NCBI GenBank assembly: GCA_029238555.1
Contig: JAQWFV010000001.1
Location: forward strand, 1-26,687
Length of the DNA stretch: 26,687 bases
Origin: Flavobacteriaceae bacterium
GTDB lineage: Bacteria > Bacteroidota > Bacteroidia > Flavobacteriales > Flavobacteriaceae
Direction: 5' to 3'
The notes beneath the pieces were generated by a model. The model was not told the DNA's origin. It searched no databases and saw nothing but the letters and a program-made list of their open reading frames with translations. This document shows, piece by piece, positions 1 through 7,077 of the stretch; positions within the stretch are counted from its first letter, which is position 1, and every line of letters starts with the position of its first letter. The position numbers were made by a program, and so were the translations under genes.

Positions 1-2
1 CC

Positions 3-1046
3 CAGGGGAAAGACCATGCAATTTTTTCTGGAGACACCCTCTTTTTAGGAGATGTAGGGCGTCCAGATTTGGCACAAAAAGCGGCCCACATGACCCAAGA
101 AGATTTGGCTGGAACACTATTCGACAGCCTTAGGACTAAAATCATGCCTTTGGCAGACCATATTACCGTATATCCAGCACATGGGGCAGGATCTGCCTGT
201 GGCAAAAATATGATGAAAGAAACGGTAGACAGTCTAGGGAACCAAAAGAAAATGAATTATGCCCTTCGGGCCGACATGACAAAAGAAGAGTTCATTAAAG
301 AGGTCACAGATGGCTTAATGCCACCCCCAAAATACTTTCCTTTAAATGTTAAAATGAACAAGGAGGGGTATGAAGATTTTGACAAAGTACTAGAGCGTGG
401 CATAAAACCACTATCTCCAGAGGCTTTCGAGGCAGCAGCAAACGAAACAGAAGCCATTGTTTTAGATGTGCGTCACCAATCAGACTTTGTAAAAGGATTT
501 GTGCCTAGATCTATTTTTATAGGATTAGACGGCTCGTTTGCTCCATGGGTAGGCGCCCTAATTGCAGACGTAAAACAACCTATCTTACTCATTGCCCCAC
601 AAGGCAGAGAAGAAGAAGCTATTACCAGACTCTCCAGAGTTGGATTTGACCATACCATTGGTTATTTAGAGGGAGGTTTTGACGCTTGGAAAGCTTCTGG
701 AAAAGAGGTAGATCAAATTCACTCCATTTCAGCGGCAGAAGCGATTGAAAGAATAGAGCAAAACAACCAAGCCGTTTTTGACGTACGAAATACACCAGAA
801 TACCTTTCTGAACATGTATTATCTGCAGAAACAGCGCCTTTAGACGCTTTAAATGATCACTTATCATCCTTCCCCTCTGAAGGAGACTTCCTAGTACATT
901 GCGCAGGAGGCTACCGTTCTGTAATAGCATCTTCTATATTGAAGAGTAGGGGAATACACAACCTAATAGACGTAGCTGGAGGGTTCAAAAGCCTACAAGA
1001 ATCAGGTGCTAAGACCTCTGATTATGTGTGTCCCTCCACACTTTAA
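3..1046 (+). CDS. MBL-fold metallo-hydrolase with two rhodanese domains (5' partial)
   Basis: The frame is open from base 3, so the gene starts before the window; 347 residues are visible. The first residues carry the metal-site motif FSGDTLFLGDVGRPD, followed by YPAHGAGSACG with a further metal-ligand His. These are typical of persulfide dioxygenase-like (ETHE1/Blh type) glyoxalase-II-fold enzymes; the HxHxDH motif must lie upstream. Two rhodanese-like domains follow. The first (bases about 450-710) has LIAPQGRE where the active Cys loop should be, so it is probably inactive. The second (about 770-1020) keeps the loop HCAGGYRS with the persulfide-carrying Cys. The likely role is cytoplasmic sulfide/persulfide handling: oxidising glutathione persulfide or a similar sulfane-sulfur donor while the active rhodanese moves sulfur. 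Family membership is confident; the exact substrate is inferred. The TTG at base 69 is internal to the conserved motif and is not the start. Confidence 0.9.
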   Translation, partial: QGKDHAIFSGDTLFLGDVGRPDLAQKAAHMTQEDLAGTLFDSLRTKIMPLADHITVYPAHGAGSACGKNMMKETVDSLGNQKKMNYALRADMTKEEFIKEVTDGLMPPPKYFPLNVKMNKEGYEDFDKVLERGIKPLSPEAFEAAANETEAIVLDVRHQSDFVKGFVPRSIFIGLDGSFAPWVGALIADVKQPILLIAPQGREEEAITRLSRVGFDHTIGYLEGGFDAWKASGKEVDQIHSISAAEAIERIEQNNQAVFDVRNTPEYLSEHVLSAETAPLDALNDHLSSFPSEGDFLVHCAGGYRSVIASSILKSRGIHNLIDVAGGFKSLQESGAKTSDYVCPSTL

Positions 1047-1052
1047 AAAAAT

Positions 1053-1083
1053 ATATCAGCCTTCTCAAGGAGAAGGCTGATAT
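1053..1083 (+). terminator. intrinsic terminator after the MBL-rhodanese gene
   Basis: A perfect 14-bp inverted repeat (1053-1066 with 1070-1083) around a 3-base loop lies 7 bases after the stop codon and is followed by a T-rich stretch. It separates the sulfur enzyme from the small gene downstream. Confidence 0.85.
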
Positions 1084-1112
1084 TTATCATATTTCCTTTT
1101 CATCCCCCTTTA

Positions 1113-1120
1113 TATCTTTG
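1113..1120 (+). promoter_or_regulatory. -7 promoter box (TATCTTTG) of the small membrane protein gene
   Basis: TATCTTTG matches the Bacteroidota TAnnTTTG element exactly. It lies between the preceding terminator and the ATG at 1135, which would give a very short leader. I see no convincing -33 TTG at the usual distance. Confidence 0.5.
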
Positions 1121-1134
1121 AGTTATTAAAACAC

Positions 1135-1266
1135 ATGGATATGAAATCATTGATATTGCCCTTGGTAGACTGGAGTAATGGTATTGTTATGATAGGGGTT
1201 TTTGCAGCTGTCTGTATAGTATTAATTCTAGTGCTTTTAAGTTTCATTTTTGGGCAAAAGAAATAA
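1135..1266 (+). CDS. 43-residue single-pass membrane protein
   Basis: The frame reads MDMKSLILPLVDWSNG, then a hydrophobic stretch (about residues 17-40), ending FGQKK and TAA. A start at the second ATG (1141, MKSL) would give 41 residues. Support for a real gene: it sits between a strong terminator and the next gene, has a TAnnTTTG box 15 bases before the ATG, and has a coherent design of short polar N-terminus, one membrane helix and positive C-terminus. I recall short, similar, unnamed proteins in Flavobacteriaceae genomes, but cannot check this here. The predicted location is the inner membrane with the Lys-rich end in the cytoplasm. No function can be assigned; it could be a small subunit or regulator of a larger membrane complex. 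Confidence 0.65.
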   Translation: MDMKSLILPLVDWSNGIVMIGVFAAVCIVLILVLLSFIFGQKK

Positions 1267-1279
1267 AAATGCAAGTTAT

Positions 1280-1666
1280 TTAAACCTTATTTTCTAACTT
1301 ATTAGTCCTTTTACTGGAATCACTTTCCCATTTTTTCAAGTGTGTTTCTACTTGGAAAATCATGAATGCTACACCTATTAATAAAACAATGAGTCCTGCT
1401 CCAGCGGCTACCTCTGGAGCAATATCCATAAAGTATCCAGGAAGACAAAGCAATAAAAAATACCCTCCGTACTTCATCATTACTTTGGCACTATACACTT
1501 GTGCATAATCCCAATTTTTTTGATTTTTCATAGCTATTGGTGTTCGGTAACCATACAGACCATTGATCTCCTTTGGTGGTTTTTTGCTCATAATAAGCCC
1601 CATGACTATAAAAATAAGACCGCAACTTCCTAGAGTAATGAATAAAGGATTAAATAGTGCTTCCAT
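1280..1666 (-). CDS. SdpI-family membrane protein
   Basis: This 128-residue protein starts at ATG 1666 (MEALFNPL). The open frame continues further upstream, but that part crosses the tmRNA terminator and the tmRNA 3' end and is not coding. There are three hydrophobic segments (about residues 5-25, 68-86 and 88-108). The segment between the first two carries INGLYGYRTPIAMKN followed by WDYAQVYS, the signature of the SdpI/YhfL immunity-protein family. Bacillus SdpI protects against the SdpC toxin, but in Bacteroidota such proteins are mostly uncharacterised, so an immunity role is not implied. The tail after the last helix is charged and cytoplasmic. It lies just downstream of ssrA on the same strand, about 20 bases after the terminator hairpin, and no clear promoter of its own is visible. 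Confidence 0.75.
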   Translation of the reverse strand: MEALFNPLFITLGSCGLIFIVMGLIMSKKPPKEINGLYGYRTPIAMKNQKNWDYAQVYSAKVMMKYGGYFLLLCLPGYFMDIAPEVAAGAGLIVLLIGVAFMIFQVETHLKKWESDSSKRTNKLENKV

Positions 1667-1686
1667 AGCTATAAAAATACTTAAAA

Positions 1687-1715
1687 TAAAAAAAAACCCA
1701 CTCCTTGGAGTGGGT
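1687..1715 (-). terminator. tmRNA intrinsic terminator
   Basis: On the minus strand an 8-9-bp GC-rich hairpin (stem CCCACTCC / GGAGTGGG) is followed by nine T residues. It lies about 15 bases after the mature tmRNA 3' end. The plus-strand side also has a T tract, so it may act in both directions. Confidence 0.85.
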
Positions 1716-1729
1716 CTTTTTATTTTAAG

Positions 1730-2123
1730 TGGAGCCGGAGGGAGTCGAACCCTCGTCCAAACAAGCAATTACAATGCTTTCTTCATGCTTAGTTTTCGAT
1801 TGATTTTTGTGAGGTGCCTGACCGAAAACCGCCCAACACAACCTTAGCTTCTTTAGTTTTAAGAGATTACCGAAGCCTTAATCTCTCTATGTTGCTTTTG
1901 ATGGTGTTCCGGATTGAGACGCCAACAACAAGGGCTTCTCAGGAACATCTGGCCTCCCTACCTTGTAAGGACGTGGCTAAATCCTACTATAATTCGGATT
2001 AAGCAGCTAGAGCGTAGTTATTCTCGCCTATTAAAAGTGTGAAAAATGAGATTTACGAGCTGTAATTCAGCGCTCGGCATGCTTACATTCCAATTGGCCT
2101 CGCTGTCAAAACCGGTCGGCCCC
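1730..2123 (-). ncRNA. ssrA: transfer-messenger RNA (tmRNA)
   Basis: Read on the minus strand, the 5' end GGGGCCGACCGGTTTTGACA and the 3' end GGGTTCGACTCCCTCCGGCTCC are the two halves of the alanine tRNA-like domain. Their ends pair as the acceptor stem (GGGGCCG with CGGCTCC, including one G-U). The T-loop GTTCGACTC is intact. The tag reading frame is at 1999-2028: GGC GAG AAT AAC TAC GCT CTA GCT GCT TAA, encoding GENNYALAA after the tRNA-borne Ala. This form is typical of Bacteroidota. CCA is not encoded after the discriminator A (the next bases are CT), so it must be added after transcription. About 394 nt is normal length. It rescues stalled ribosomes together with SmpB, which is not in the window. 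Pseudoknot regions lie between the tag and the 3' half; I did not fold them in full. Confidence 0.97.
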
Positions 2124-2134
2124 GTAGGAACCGG

Positions 2135-2142
2135 CAAAGTTA
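2135..2142 (-). promoter_or_regulatory. -7 promoter box (TAACTTTG) of ssrA
   Basis: On the minus strand TAACTTTG matches TAnnTTTG and ends 11 bases before the mature tmRNA 5' end at 2123. A TTGAC at 2154-2158 lies only 13 bases further upstream, closer than the usual 19-21 bases, so the -33 element is uncertain. Confidence 0.6.
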
Positions 2143-2201
2143 GTAAAAAGTTTGTCAAGCCAGCGAAATCCTCTTAAATTAGAAGCATAAAAATATAGCC
2201 C

Positions 2202-3407
2202 ATGACTTCTTTTGGTATTATCACAGAGCGAAAAAACCCACCAGATAAAAGAGTGGTGCTAACCCCGGAATTTTGTCAAGTAATTAAGGATGAGTATCCT
2301 AGTGCTAAAATCATTGTAGAACCCTCGAATATAAGAGTTTTTAAAGACAATGAATACAAGGAAAAAGGCTTGGAAGTTTCTGCTTCCATGGAAGACTGCG
2401 AGGTGCTTTTAGGGGTTAAAGAAGTGCCCATTGAGGCACTAATTCCTAATAAAAAATATTTTTTCTTCTCTCATACGATTAAAAAACAACCGTACAATAG
2501 AGATTTATTGAGGGCGGTGTTGGAGAAAAATATTAGCTTGTATGACCATGAGGTCATTACGTCGGCCAGCGGCCAAAGACTCGTTGCTTTTGGTAGATAT
2601 GCCGGACTGGTGGGTGCTTATAATGGCCTAAGAACCTATGGCTTAAAGCATGAATTATTTTATTTGCCTAAAGCCAGTGACCTCAGAGATTTAGAAGCGC
2701 TTACAGCAGCTATTAAGTCTGTAAACCTCCCTCCAATTAAAGTGGTGCTCACAGGAATGGGACGTGTTGGCAATGGTGCTGCAGAATTGCTAGACGCTGC
2801 TGGGGTATTAAAAGTATGTCCAGAGCATTTTATGGGAAGGCATTTTACAGGTCCAGTGTACACACAGATAGATGTACTTGAATACAATAAGCGAAGTGAC
2901 GGACTTGTTGGGGATAAAAAGGATTTTTTTGACAATCCCGAAGCGTATAAATCAGATTTTTTACAATATACGGAAGCCTCAGATGTTTTTATTGCAGGGC
3001 ATTTTTACGGTCAGGGGGCTCCAGCATTTTTTAAGCTAAAAGACATTAAAAATCCCCTATTTAAAGTCTCTGTTATTGCAGATATTAGTTGTGATATTGG
3101 TCATCCTATTCCTACCACGCTTAGGGCGAGTACCATTGCAGATCCCATTTATGGTATAGATAGGGGAACAGCTAAAGAGGTAGATTTTATGGATCCCAAT
3201 GCCATTGCTGTTATGGCAGTAGACAATTTGCCTTGTGAATTACCTAGAGATGCTTCAGAGGGTTTTGGCGCTGCTTTTTTAGCCCATGTTATCCCTGCAT
3301 TTTTTAATGGAGATGCAGATGGGGTTTTAGCAAGGGCTCAAATGACTAAAGACGGCAAACTCACAGATCGCTACAGCTATCTTGCGTCTTATGTCAATGG
3401 AAAATAA
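2202..3407 (+). CDS. NAD(P)-dependent oxidoreductase, lysine-forming saccharopine dehydrogenase / alanine dehydrogenase N-terminal family
   Basis: This 401-residue cytoplasmic protein begins ITERKNPPDKRVVLTPE, the N-terminal signature shared by alanine dehydrogenase, transhydrogenase and fungal Lys1-type saccharopine dehydrogenase. Residues resembling the Lys1 catalytic pair are visible: Lys73 in GVKEVP and His91 in FFSHTIKKQ. A Rossmann glycine motif GMGRVGNG lies near residue 188. Length and motif order fit Lys1-like enzymes better than bacterial alanine dehydrogenase (about 370 residues). The expected chemistry is NAD(P)-linked reductive or oxidative cleavage of a secondary amine or amino acid. 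The true substrate in Bacteroidota is not evident, since these bacteria usually make lysine by the diaminopimelate route. It is divergent from ssrA and convergent with kdsA. Confidence 0.8.
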   Translation: MTSFGIITERKNPPDKRVVLTPEFCQVIKDEYPSAKIIVEPSNIRVFKDNEYKEKGLEVSASMEDCEVLLGVKEVPIEALIPNKKYFFFSHTIKKQPYNRDLLRAVLEKNISLYDHEVITSASGQRLVAFGRYAGLVGAYNGLRTYGLKHELFYLPKASDLRDLEALTAAIKSVNLPPIKVVLTGMGRVGNGAAELLDAAGVLKVCPEHFMGRHFTGPVYTQIDVLEYNKRSDGLVGDKKDFFDNPEAYKSDFLQYTEASDVFIAGHFYGQGAPAFFKLKDIKNPLFKVSVIADISCDIGHPIPTTLRASTIADPIYGIDRGTAKEVDFMDPNAIAVMAVDNLPCELPRDASEGFGAAFLAHVIPAFFNGDADGVLARAQMTKDGKLTDRYSYLASYVNGK

Positions 3408-3410
3408 AGC

Positions 3411-4232
3411 TTACTGAAGGCTTTGAACCGTCTTTCTAATGGCGACTAAATTCGTGAGTAGTTTCTCTAAATGATCTAGGTGGAGCATGTTGGCGCCGTC
3501 ACTTTTAGCATTGGAAGGGTCAAAATGGGTTTCAATGAAAATACCGTCTGCTCCTGTGGCAATACCCGCTCTGGCTATGGTTTCAATCATGTCTGGTCTG
3601 CCACCTGTCACTCCAGAAGTCTGATTGGGTTGTTGTAAGGAGTGGGTTACATCTAATACAACAGGTGCATAAGCTTTCATGGTAGGTATTCCCCTAAAAT
3701 CTACCACCATATCTTGGTAGCCAAACATAGTGCCTCTATCTGTAATAGCTACTTGATTATTCCCGCTGTCCAATACTTTTTGTACCGCGTGTTGCATACT
3801 CTCTGGGCTCATGAATTGCCCTTTTTTGAGGTTCACTACTTTTCCGGTTTTAGCAGCAGCGACCACCAAGTCCGTCTGTCTCACTAGAAAGGCTGGTATC
3901 TGTAATACGTCTACGTATTGCGCGGCTAAAGCGGCATCTGATACTTCGTGAATGTCAGTGACCGTAGGCACGCCAAAGGTCTGAGAGACCTTTTGTAAAA
4001 TTTTTAAAGCCTTTTCATCTCCAATCCCAGTAAAAGAATCTACCCTAGAGCGATTGGCCTTTTTAAAACTTCCTTTAAATATGTAAGGAATCTCTAAAGC
4101 GTCTGTAATGCTGACGATTTTCTCCGCAATTCTAAGCGCCATGTCTTCTCCTTCAATGGCACAAGGGCCGGATAAAAGAAAAAAGTTATTGCTTTTAGTG
4201 TGCTTGATCTGAGGGATTAAATCTAATTGCAT
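3411..4232 (-). CDS. kdsA: 3-deoxy-8-phosphooctulonate synthase (KDO-8-phosphate synthase)
   Basis: KdsA condenses phosphoenolpyruvate with arabinose-5-phosphate to Kdo-8-phosphate for the lipopolysaccharide core. The 273-residue protein shows the family blocks in order: SGPCAIEGE, FKGSFKKANRS, VTDIHE, QIPAFLVRQTDL, KKGQFMSPESM, TDRGTMFGYQ, DVTHSLQQPN and IETHFDPSNAKSDG. Cys24 of GPCAIE replaces the Asn of metal-independent enzymes. Together with the His of DVTHS, the Glu of IETH and the Asp of KSDG it forms the metal site of the Aquifex-type enzyme, so this one is predicted to be metal-dependent. The start is ATG 4232: an in-frame TTG at 4253 lies inside the promoter box TATCTTTG (4251-4258) and is rejected. 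It is convergent with the preceding gene and divergent from typA. Confidence 0.95.
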   Translation of the reverse strand: MQLDLIPQIKHTKSNNFFLLSGPCAIEGEDMALRIAEKIVSITDALEIPYIFKGSFKKANRSRVDSFTGIGDEKALKILQKVSQTFGVPTVTDIHEVSDAALAAQYVDVLQIPAFLVRQTDLVVAAAKTGKVVNLKKGQFMSPESMQHAVQKVLDSGNNQVAITDRGTMFGYQDMVVDFRGIPTMKAYAPVVLDVTHSLQQPNQTSGVTGGRPDMIETIARAGIATGADGIFIETHFDPSNAKSDGANMLHLDHLEKLLTNLVAIRKTVQSLQ

Positions 4233-4250
4233 AAAGGTTGTTTTAAAGGG

Positions 4251-4258
4251 CAAAGATA
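4251..4258 (-). promoter_or_regulatory. -7 promoter box (TATCTTTG) of kdsA
   Basis: On the minus strand TATCTTTG matches TAnnTTTG and ends 18 bases before the kdsA ATG, giving a leader of only about 10-12 bases. A TTGG at 4281-4284 could serve as the -33 element, with a slightly long spacer. Confidence 0.55.
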
Positions 4259-4377
4259 TTCCTTTTTTATCTATTTATACCCAAGAGATTCCTTCACTCA
4301 GACAAACTATTCAAGCAAAGAACAAGGCTAAAATAATAAAAAAGCAAATTATTTAACTGCCTGATAAAAAATAGGAG

Positions 4378-4385
4378 TATCTTTG
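4378..4385 (+). promoter_or_regulatory. -7 promoter box (TATCTTTG) of typA
   Basis: TATCTTTG matches the Bacteroidota -7 element and lies 42 bases before the typA ATG. A 6-bp hairpin (4392-4406) follows directly, at the predicted 5' end of the transcript. No clean -33 TTG is seen. Confidence 0.55.
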
Positions 4386-4427
4386 CGCGCGCTTAGCGGA
4401 GCTAAGTAATCTATAAATAAGCACTTT

Positions 4428-6227
4428 ATGTCTAATACAAAGAACATTGCCATTATTGCCCACGTAGACCACGGAAAGACCACCCTGGTAGACAAAATCA
4501 TGTACCATTGTCAGTTATTTCGTGAAAACCAACAAACAGGAGACCTCATTCTAGACAACAACGACTTAGAGCGAGAGCGAGGTATAACCATTGTATCTAA
4601 AAACGTTTCTGTTCAATACAAAGGTACTAAGATTAACATTATTGATACTCCTGGTCACGCAGATTTTGGTGGAGAGGTAGAGCGTGTATTAAACATGGCA
4701 GATGGGGTGTTGTTATTGGTAGATGCTTTTGAAGGGCCAATGCCGCAAACGAGGTTCGTATTACAAAAAGCCATTAACTTAGGTTTAAAGCCTTGTGTGG
4801 TGATTAACAAAGTAGATAAGGAAAATTGTACGCCAGAAGAAGTACATGAAAAAGTGTTTGACCTCATGTTTGAATTAGGAGCAGAGGAGTGGCAGTTAGA
4901 CTTCCCCACCGTTTACGGTTCTGCTAAGAACAACTGGATGAGTGATGATCCTAAGAATATTACAGAAAATATAGAGCCCCTTTTAGATATGGTCATTGAT
5001 CATATTCCAACCTTTGAAGTAAAGGAGGGAAATACACAAATGTTAATTACCTCCTTAGATTTCTCCTCATTTACAGGAAGAATCGCGATTGGTCGTTTAC
5101 AAAGAGGTACTTTAAAAGAAGGACAGCCCATATCTTTAGTGAAGAGAGATGGAAGTATTGTGAAATCAAGAATTAAAGAGTTATACACCTTTGAAGGTTT
5201 AGGCCGTTTAAAAGTGCCTGAGGTAATGGCAGGAGATATTTGTGCCTTAGTAGGGATTGAAGGATTTGAGATTGGAGATACTGTAGCAGATTTTGAAAAC
5301 CCTGAAAAATTAGAGTCTATTGCCATAGATGAACCAACTATGAGTATGTTGTTCACTATTAACGATAGTCCATTCTTTGGTAAAGACGGGAAATTCGTGA
5401 CTTCTAGACATATTAAAGAGCGTTTGACTAAAGAGTTAGAAAAGAACTTAGCTCTAAGGGTAAACGAAACAGATTCAGCAGACAAGTTCTTGGTTTTTGG
5501 TCGTGGGGTATTGCACCTTTCAGTGCTTATTGAAACCATGAGAAGAGAAGGATACGAGCTTCAGATTGGTCAGCCACAAGTAATTATTAAAGAAATTGAC
5601 GGTGTTAAATGTGAGCCTATAGAATCATTGACCATAGACTTACCAGAATCCGTTTCTGGAAGGGCTGTAGAAATGGTTTCTATGAGAAAAGGCGAGATGA
5701 CTTCTATGGAAGCCAAAGGAGAAAGAATGGTATGTGAGTTTTTAATTCCTTCCAGAGGTATTATTGGACTTAGAAACCAACTCTTAACCGCTACGGCAGG
5801 TGAGGCTATTATGGCGCACAGGTTCTTAGAGTATCAGCCTATGAAAGGCGACATTCCAATGAGACAAAATGGATCATTAGTTTCTATGGAATTAGGAAAA
5901 GCCATTCCTTATTCTATAGACAAACTTCAGGATAGAGGTAAGTTTTTCGTAGATCCGGGAGAAGATATTTACGAAGGTCAAGTGATTGGAGAAAACTCTC
6001 GTGGAGACGACATGTCTGTTAACGTAACCAAAACGAAGAAACTCTCTAACGTGCGTTCTTCAGGAGCAGACGACAAGGCTAAGATTGTACCAGCTATTAA
6101 ATTCTCTTTAGAGGAGGCTTTAGAATACATTCAAAAAGATGAGTATGTAGAGGTAACGCCTAAGTTCTTGAGACTCAGAAAAATTCACCTGACAGAGGTA
6201 GAAAGAAAGCGCAACAAAATTGCTTAA
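4428..6227 (+). CDS. typA: ribosome-associated translational GTPase TypA/BipA
   Basis: The 599-residue GTPase has all five G motifs: AHVDHGKTTLVDK (P-loop, residues about 10-22), DLERERGITI (switch I), DTPGHADFGGEV, INKVDK and GSAKNNW. After the G domain come an EF-Tu-like domain 2, two EF-G-like domains and the BipA-specific C-terminal domain, which includes the block FLIPSRGIIGLRNQLLTAT. Length is normal for the family (about 600). BipA binds the 70S ribosome under stress or low temperature and assists 50S assembly. The ATG at 4428 gives the conserved start MSNTKNIAIIAHVDHGK. The gene stands alone between a -7 box at 4378 and a terminator at 6250-6271. A short stem-loop sits in the leader. 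Confidence 0.97.
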   Translation: MSNTKNIAIIAHVDHGKTTLVDKIMYHCQLFRENQQTGDLILDNNDLERERGITIVSKNVSVQYKGTKINIIDTPGHADFGGEVERVLNMADGVLLLVDAFEGPMPQTRFVLQKAINLGLKPCVVINKVDKENCTPEEVHEKVFDLMFELGAEEWQLDFPTVYGSAKNNWMSDDPKNITENIEPLLDMVIDHIPTFEVKEGNTQMLITSLDFSSFTGRIAIGRLQRGTLKEGQPISLVKRDGSIVKSRIKELYTFEGLGRLKVPEVMAGDICALVGIEGFEIGDTVADFENPEKLESIAIDEPTMSMLFTINDSPFFGKDGKFVTSRHIKERLTKELEKNLALRVNETDSADKFLVFGRGVLHLSVLIETMRREGYELQIGQPQVIIKEIDGVKCEPIESLTIDLPESVSGRAVEMVSMRKGEMTSMEAKGERMVCEFLIPSRGIIGLRNQLLTATAGEAIMAHRFLEYQPMKGDIPMRQNGSLVSMELGKAIPYSIDKLQDRGKFFVDPGEDIYEGQVIGENSRGDDMSVNVTKTKKLSNVRSSGADDKAKIVPAIKFSLEEALEYIQKDEYVEVTPKFLRLRKIHLTEVERKRNKIA

Positions 6228-6249
6228 TAGCAATGGATTTATATAGAAA

Positions 6250-6271
6250 AGGCCCGCTTTAAGCGGGCCTT
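6250..6271. terminator. bidirectional terminator between typA and the ROK kinase gene
   Basis: AGGCCCGCTT and AAGCGGGCCT form a GC-rich hairpin with a two-to-four-base tip. It is preceded by AAAA and followed by TTTTT, so it can end transcription from both convergent genes. Confidence 0.85.
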
Positions 6272-6296
6272 TTTATGTTTATATTCTGGTGAATAG

Positions 6297-7034
6297 CTAT
6301 TGCTGTACCGCGCCCATAGCAGCACCAATAATTCCTGCCTGATTTAAAAATTCTGCTGGTAAAATGGGGGTTTCAATAGAGATGTGTTCAGAAAATCGCT
6401 CCCAGTCTTTAGAGGTTCCACCACCCACAATGATGAGGTCTGGTGCCGTAATGAGTTCCACGTATTTTAAAAAAGTATTAAAACGCTTGGCCCATTTTTT
6501 ATAAGAGAGCATTTCTTTTTCTTTGGCTGCCGCCGATGCCCACAACTCAATCTTATCATAGCCCTTATAGGGAATCTGTCCCAATTCAAAATTAGGAATA
6601 AGCTTTCCGTCCAGAAAAGCGCCACTACCAAGGCCCGTTCCAATGGTCACCATCATGACCAGTCCTTTCTTGTCTTTACCAGCCCCAAAAGCCATTTCTG
6701 CAGAGGCTGCAGCGTCTGCGTCGTTATTAACCACAACAGGACATCCTGTATGTTTTTCAAAGAGCTCTGGGACATGAACACCCACCCATGATTTGTGAAG
6801 GTTGCCCTTGCTTTTACAAATTCCTTTTTTTACGATACTGGGAAAACCCACGCCAATGGGACCTGAGTAATTGTAATGCCTCACAATTTGAGCCACTACC
6901 TCTGCCATTTCTTCTGGTTTTCTGGAACTAGGGGTGGGGATTCTAAACCTTTCTGTAAGCATGGCCCCTGTTTCTGTATTGACCAAAGCGCCTTTTATTC
7001 CTGAACCTCCAATATCTATGCCTAGTACTTCCAT
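6297..7034 (-). CDS. ppgK: ROK-family kinase, polyphosphate--glucose phosphotransferase type
   Basis: This 245-residue cytoplasmic protein starts with the ATP/phosphate motif GIDIGGSGIKGAL. It has the sugar-kinase motif NNDADAAASAEMAFG (catalytic Asp) near residue 105 and the phosphate 2 loop VTIGTGLGSG near 130. The adenosine motif IIVGGGTSKDW lies near the C-terminus. Short length, the GSGIKG N-terminus and the lack of the ROK zinc-site cysteines fit polyphosphate glucokinases, which phosphorylate glucose from polyphosphate and often also ATP. Phosphoryl-donor choice cannot be read from the sequence. The gene follows ftsE by 43 bases on the same strand with no terminator between, so the two are probably co-transcribed. 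The family assignment is firm; the polyphosphate preference is inferred from homology. Confidence 0.85.
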   Translation of the reverse strand: MEVLGIDIGGSGIKGALVNTETGAMLTERFRIPTPSSRKPEEMAEVVAQIVRHYNYSGPIGVGFPSIVKKGICKSKGNLHKSWVGVHVPELFEKHTGCPVVVNNDADAAASAEMAFGAGKDKKGLVMMVTIGTGLGSGAFLDGKLIPNFELGQIPYKGYDKIELWASAAAKEKEMLSYKKWAKRFNTFLKYVELITAPDLIIVGGGTSKDWERFSEHISIETPILPAEFLNQAGIIGAAMGAVQQ

Positions 7035-7077
7035 GTATGCGTAATAATTTTAGCAAAACAAAGAAACAAAAAAAATA

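Noticed and set aside
69..71. TTG at base 69 as start of the MBL-rhodanese gene
   Set aside because: It falls inside the conserved motif after GRPD; conserved residues continue in frame to base 3, so the gene is simply cut by the window.
1280..1666. SdpI homologue as evidence of a toxin-immunity system
   Set aside because: No SdpC-like toxin or SdpAB genes are nearby; the family is common in Bacteroidota without them.
1667..1768. N-terminal extension of the SdpI protein up to 1768
   Set aside because: It would translate the tmRNA 3' end and its terminator; the natural start is ATG 1666 just before the first membrane helix.
1563..2002. Plus-strand open frames across the tmRNA region
   Set aside because: They run antisense to tmRNA and the SdpI start and encode nothing recognisable.
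4233..4253. TTG start for kdsA at 4253
   Set aside because: It lies within the promoter -7 box; ATG 4232 gives the family-length protein.
5000..5539. Minus-strand 179-codon frame inside typA
   Set aside because: A shadow of the typA codon pattern; low-complexity Ser/Pro-rich product with no domain.
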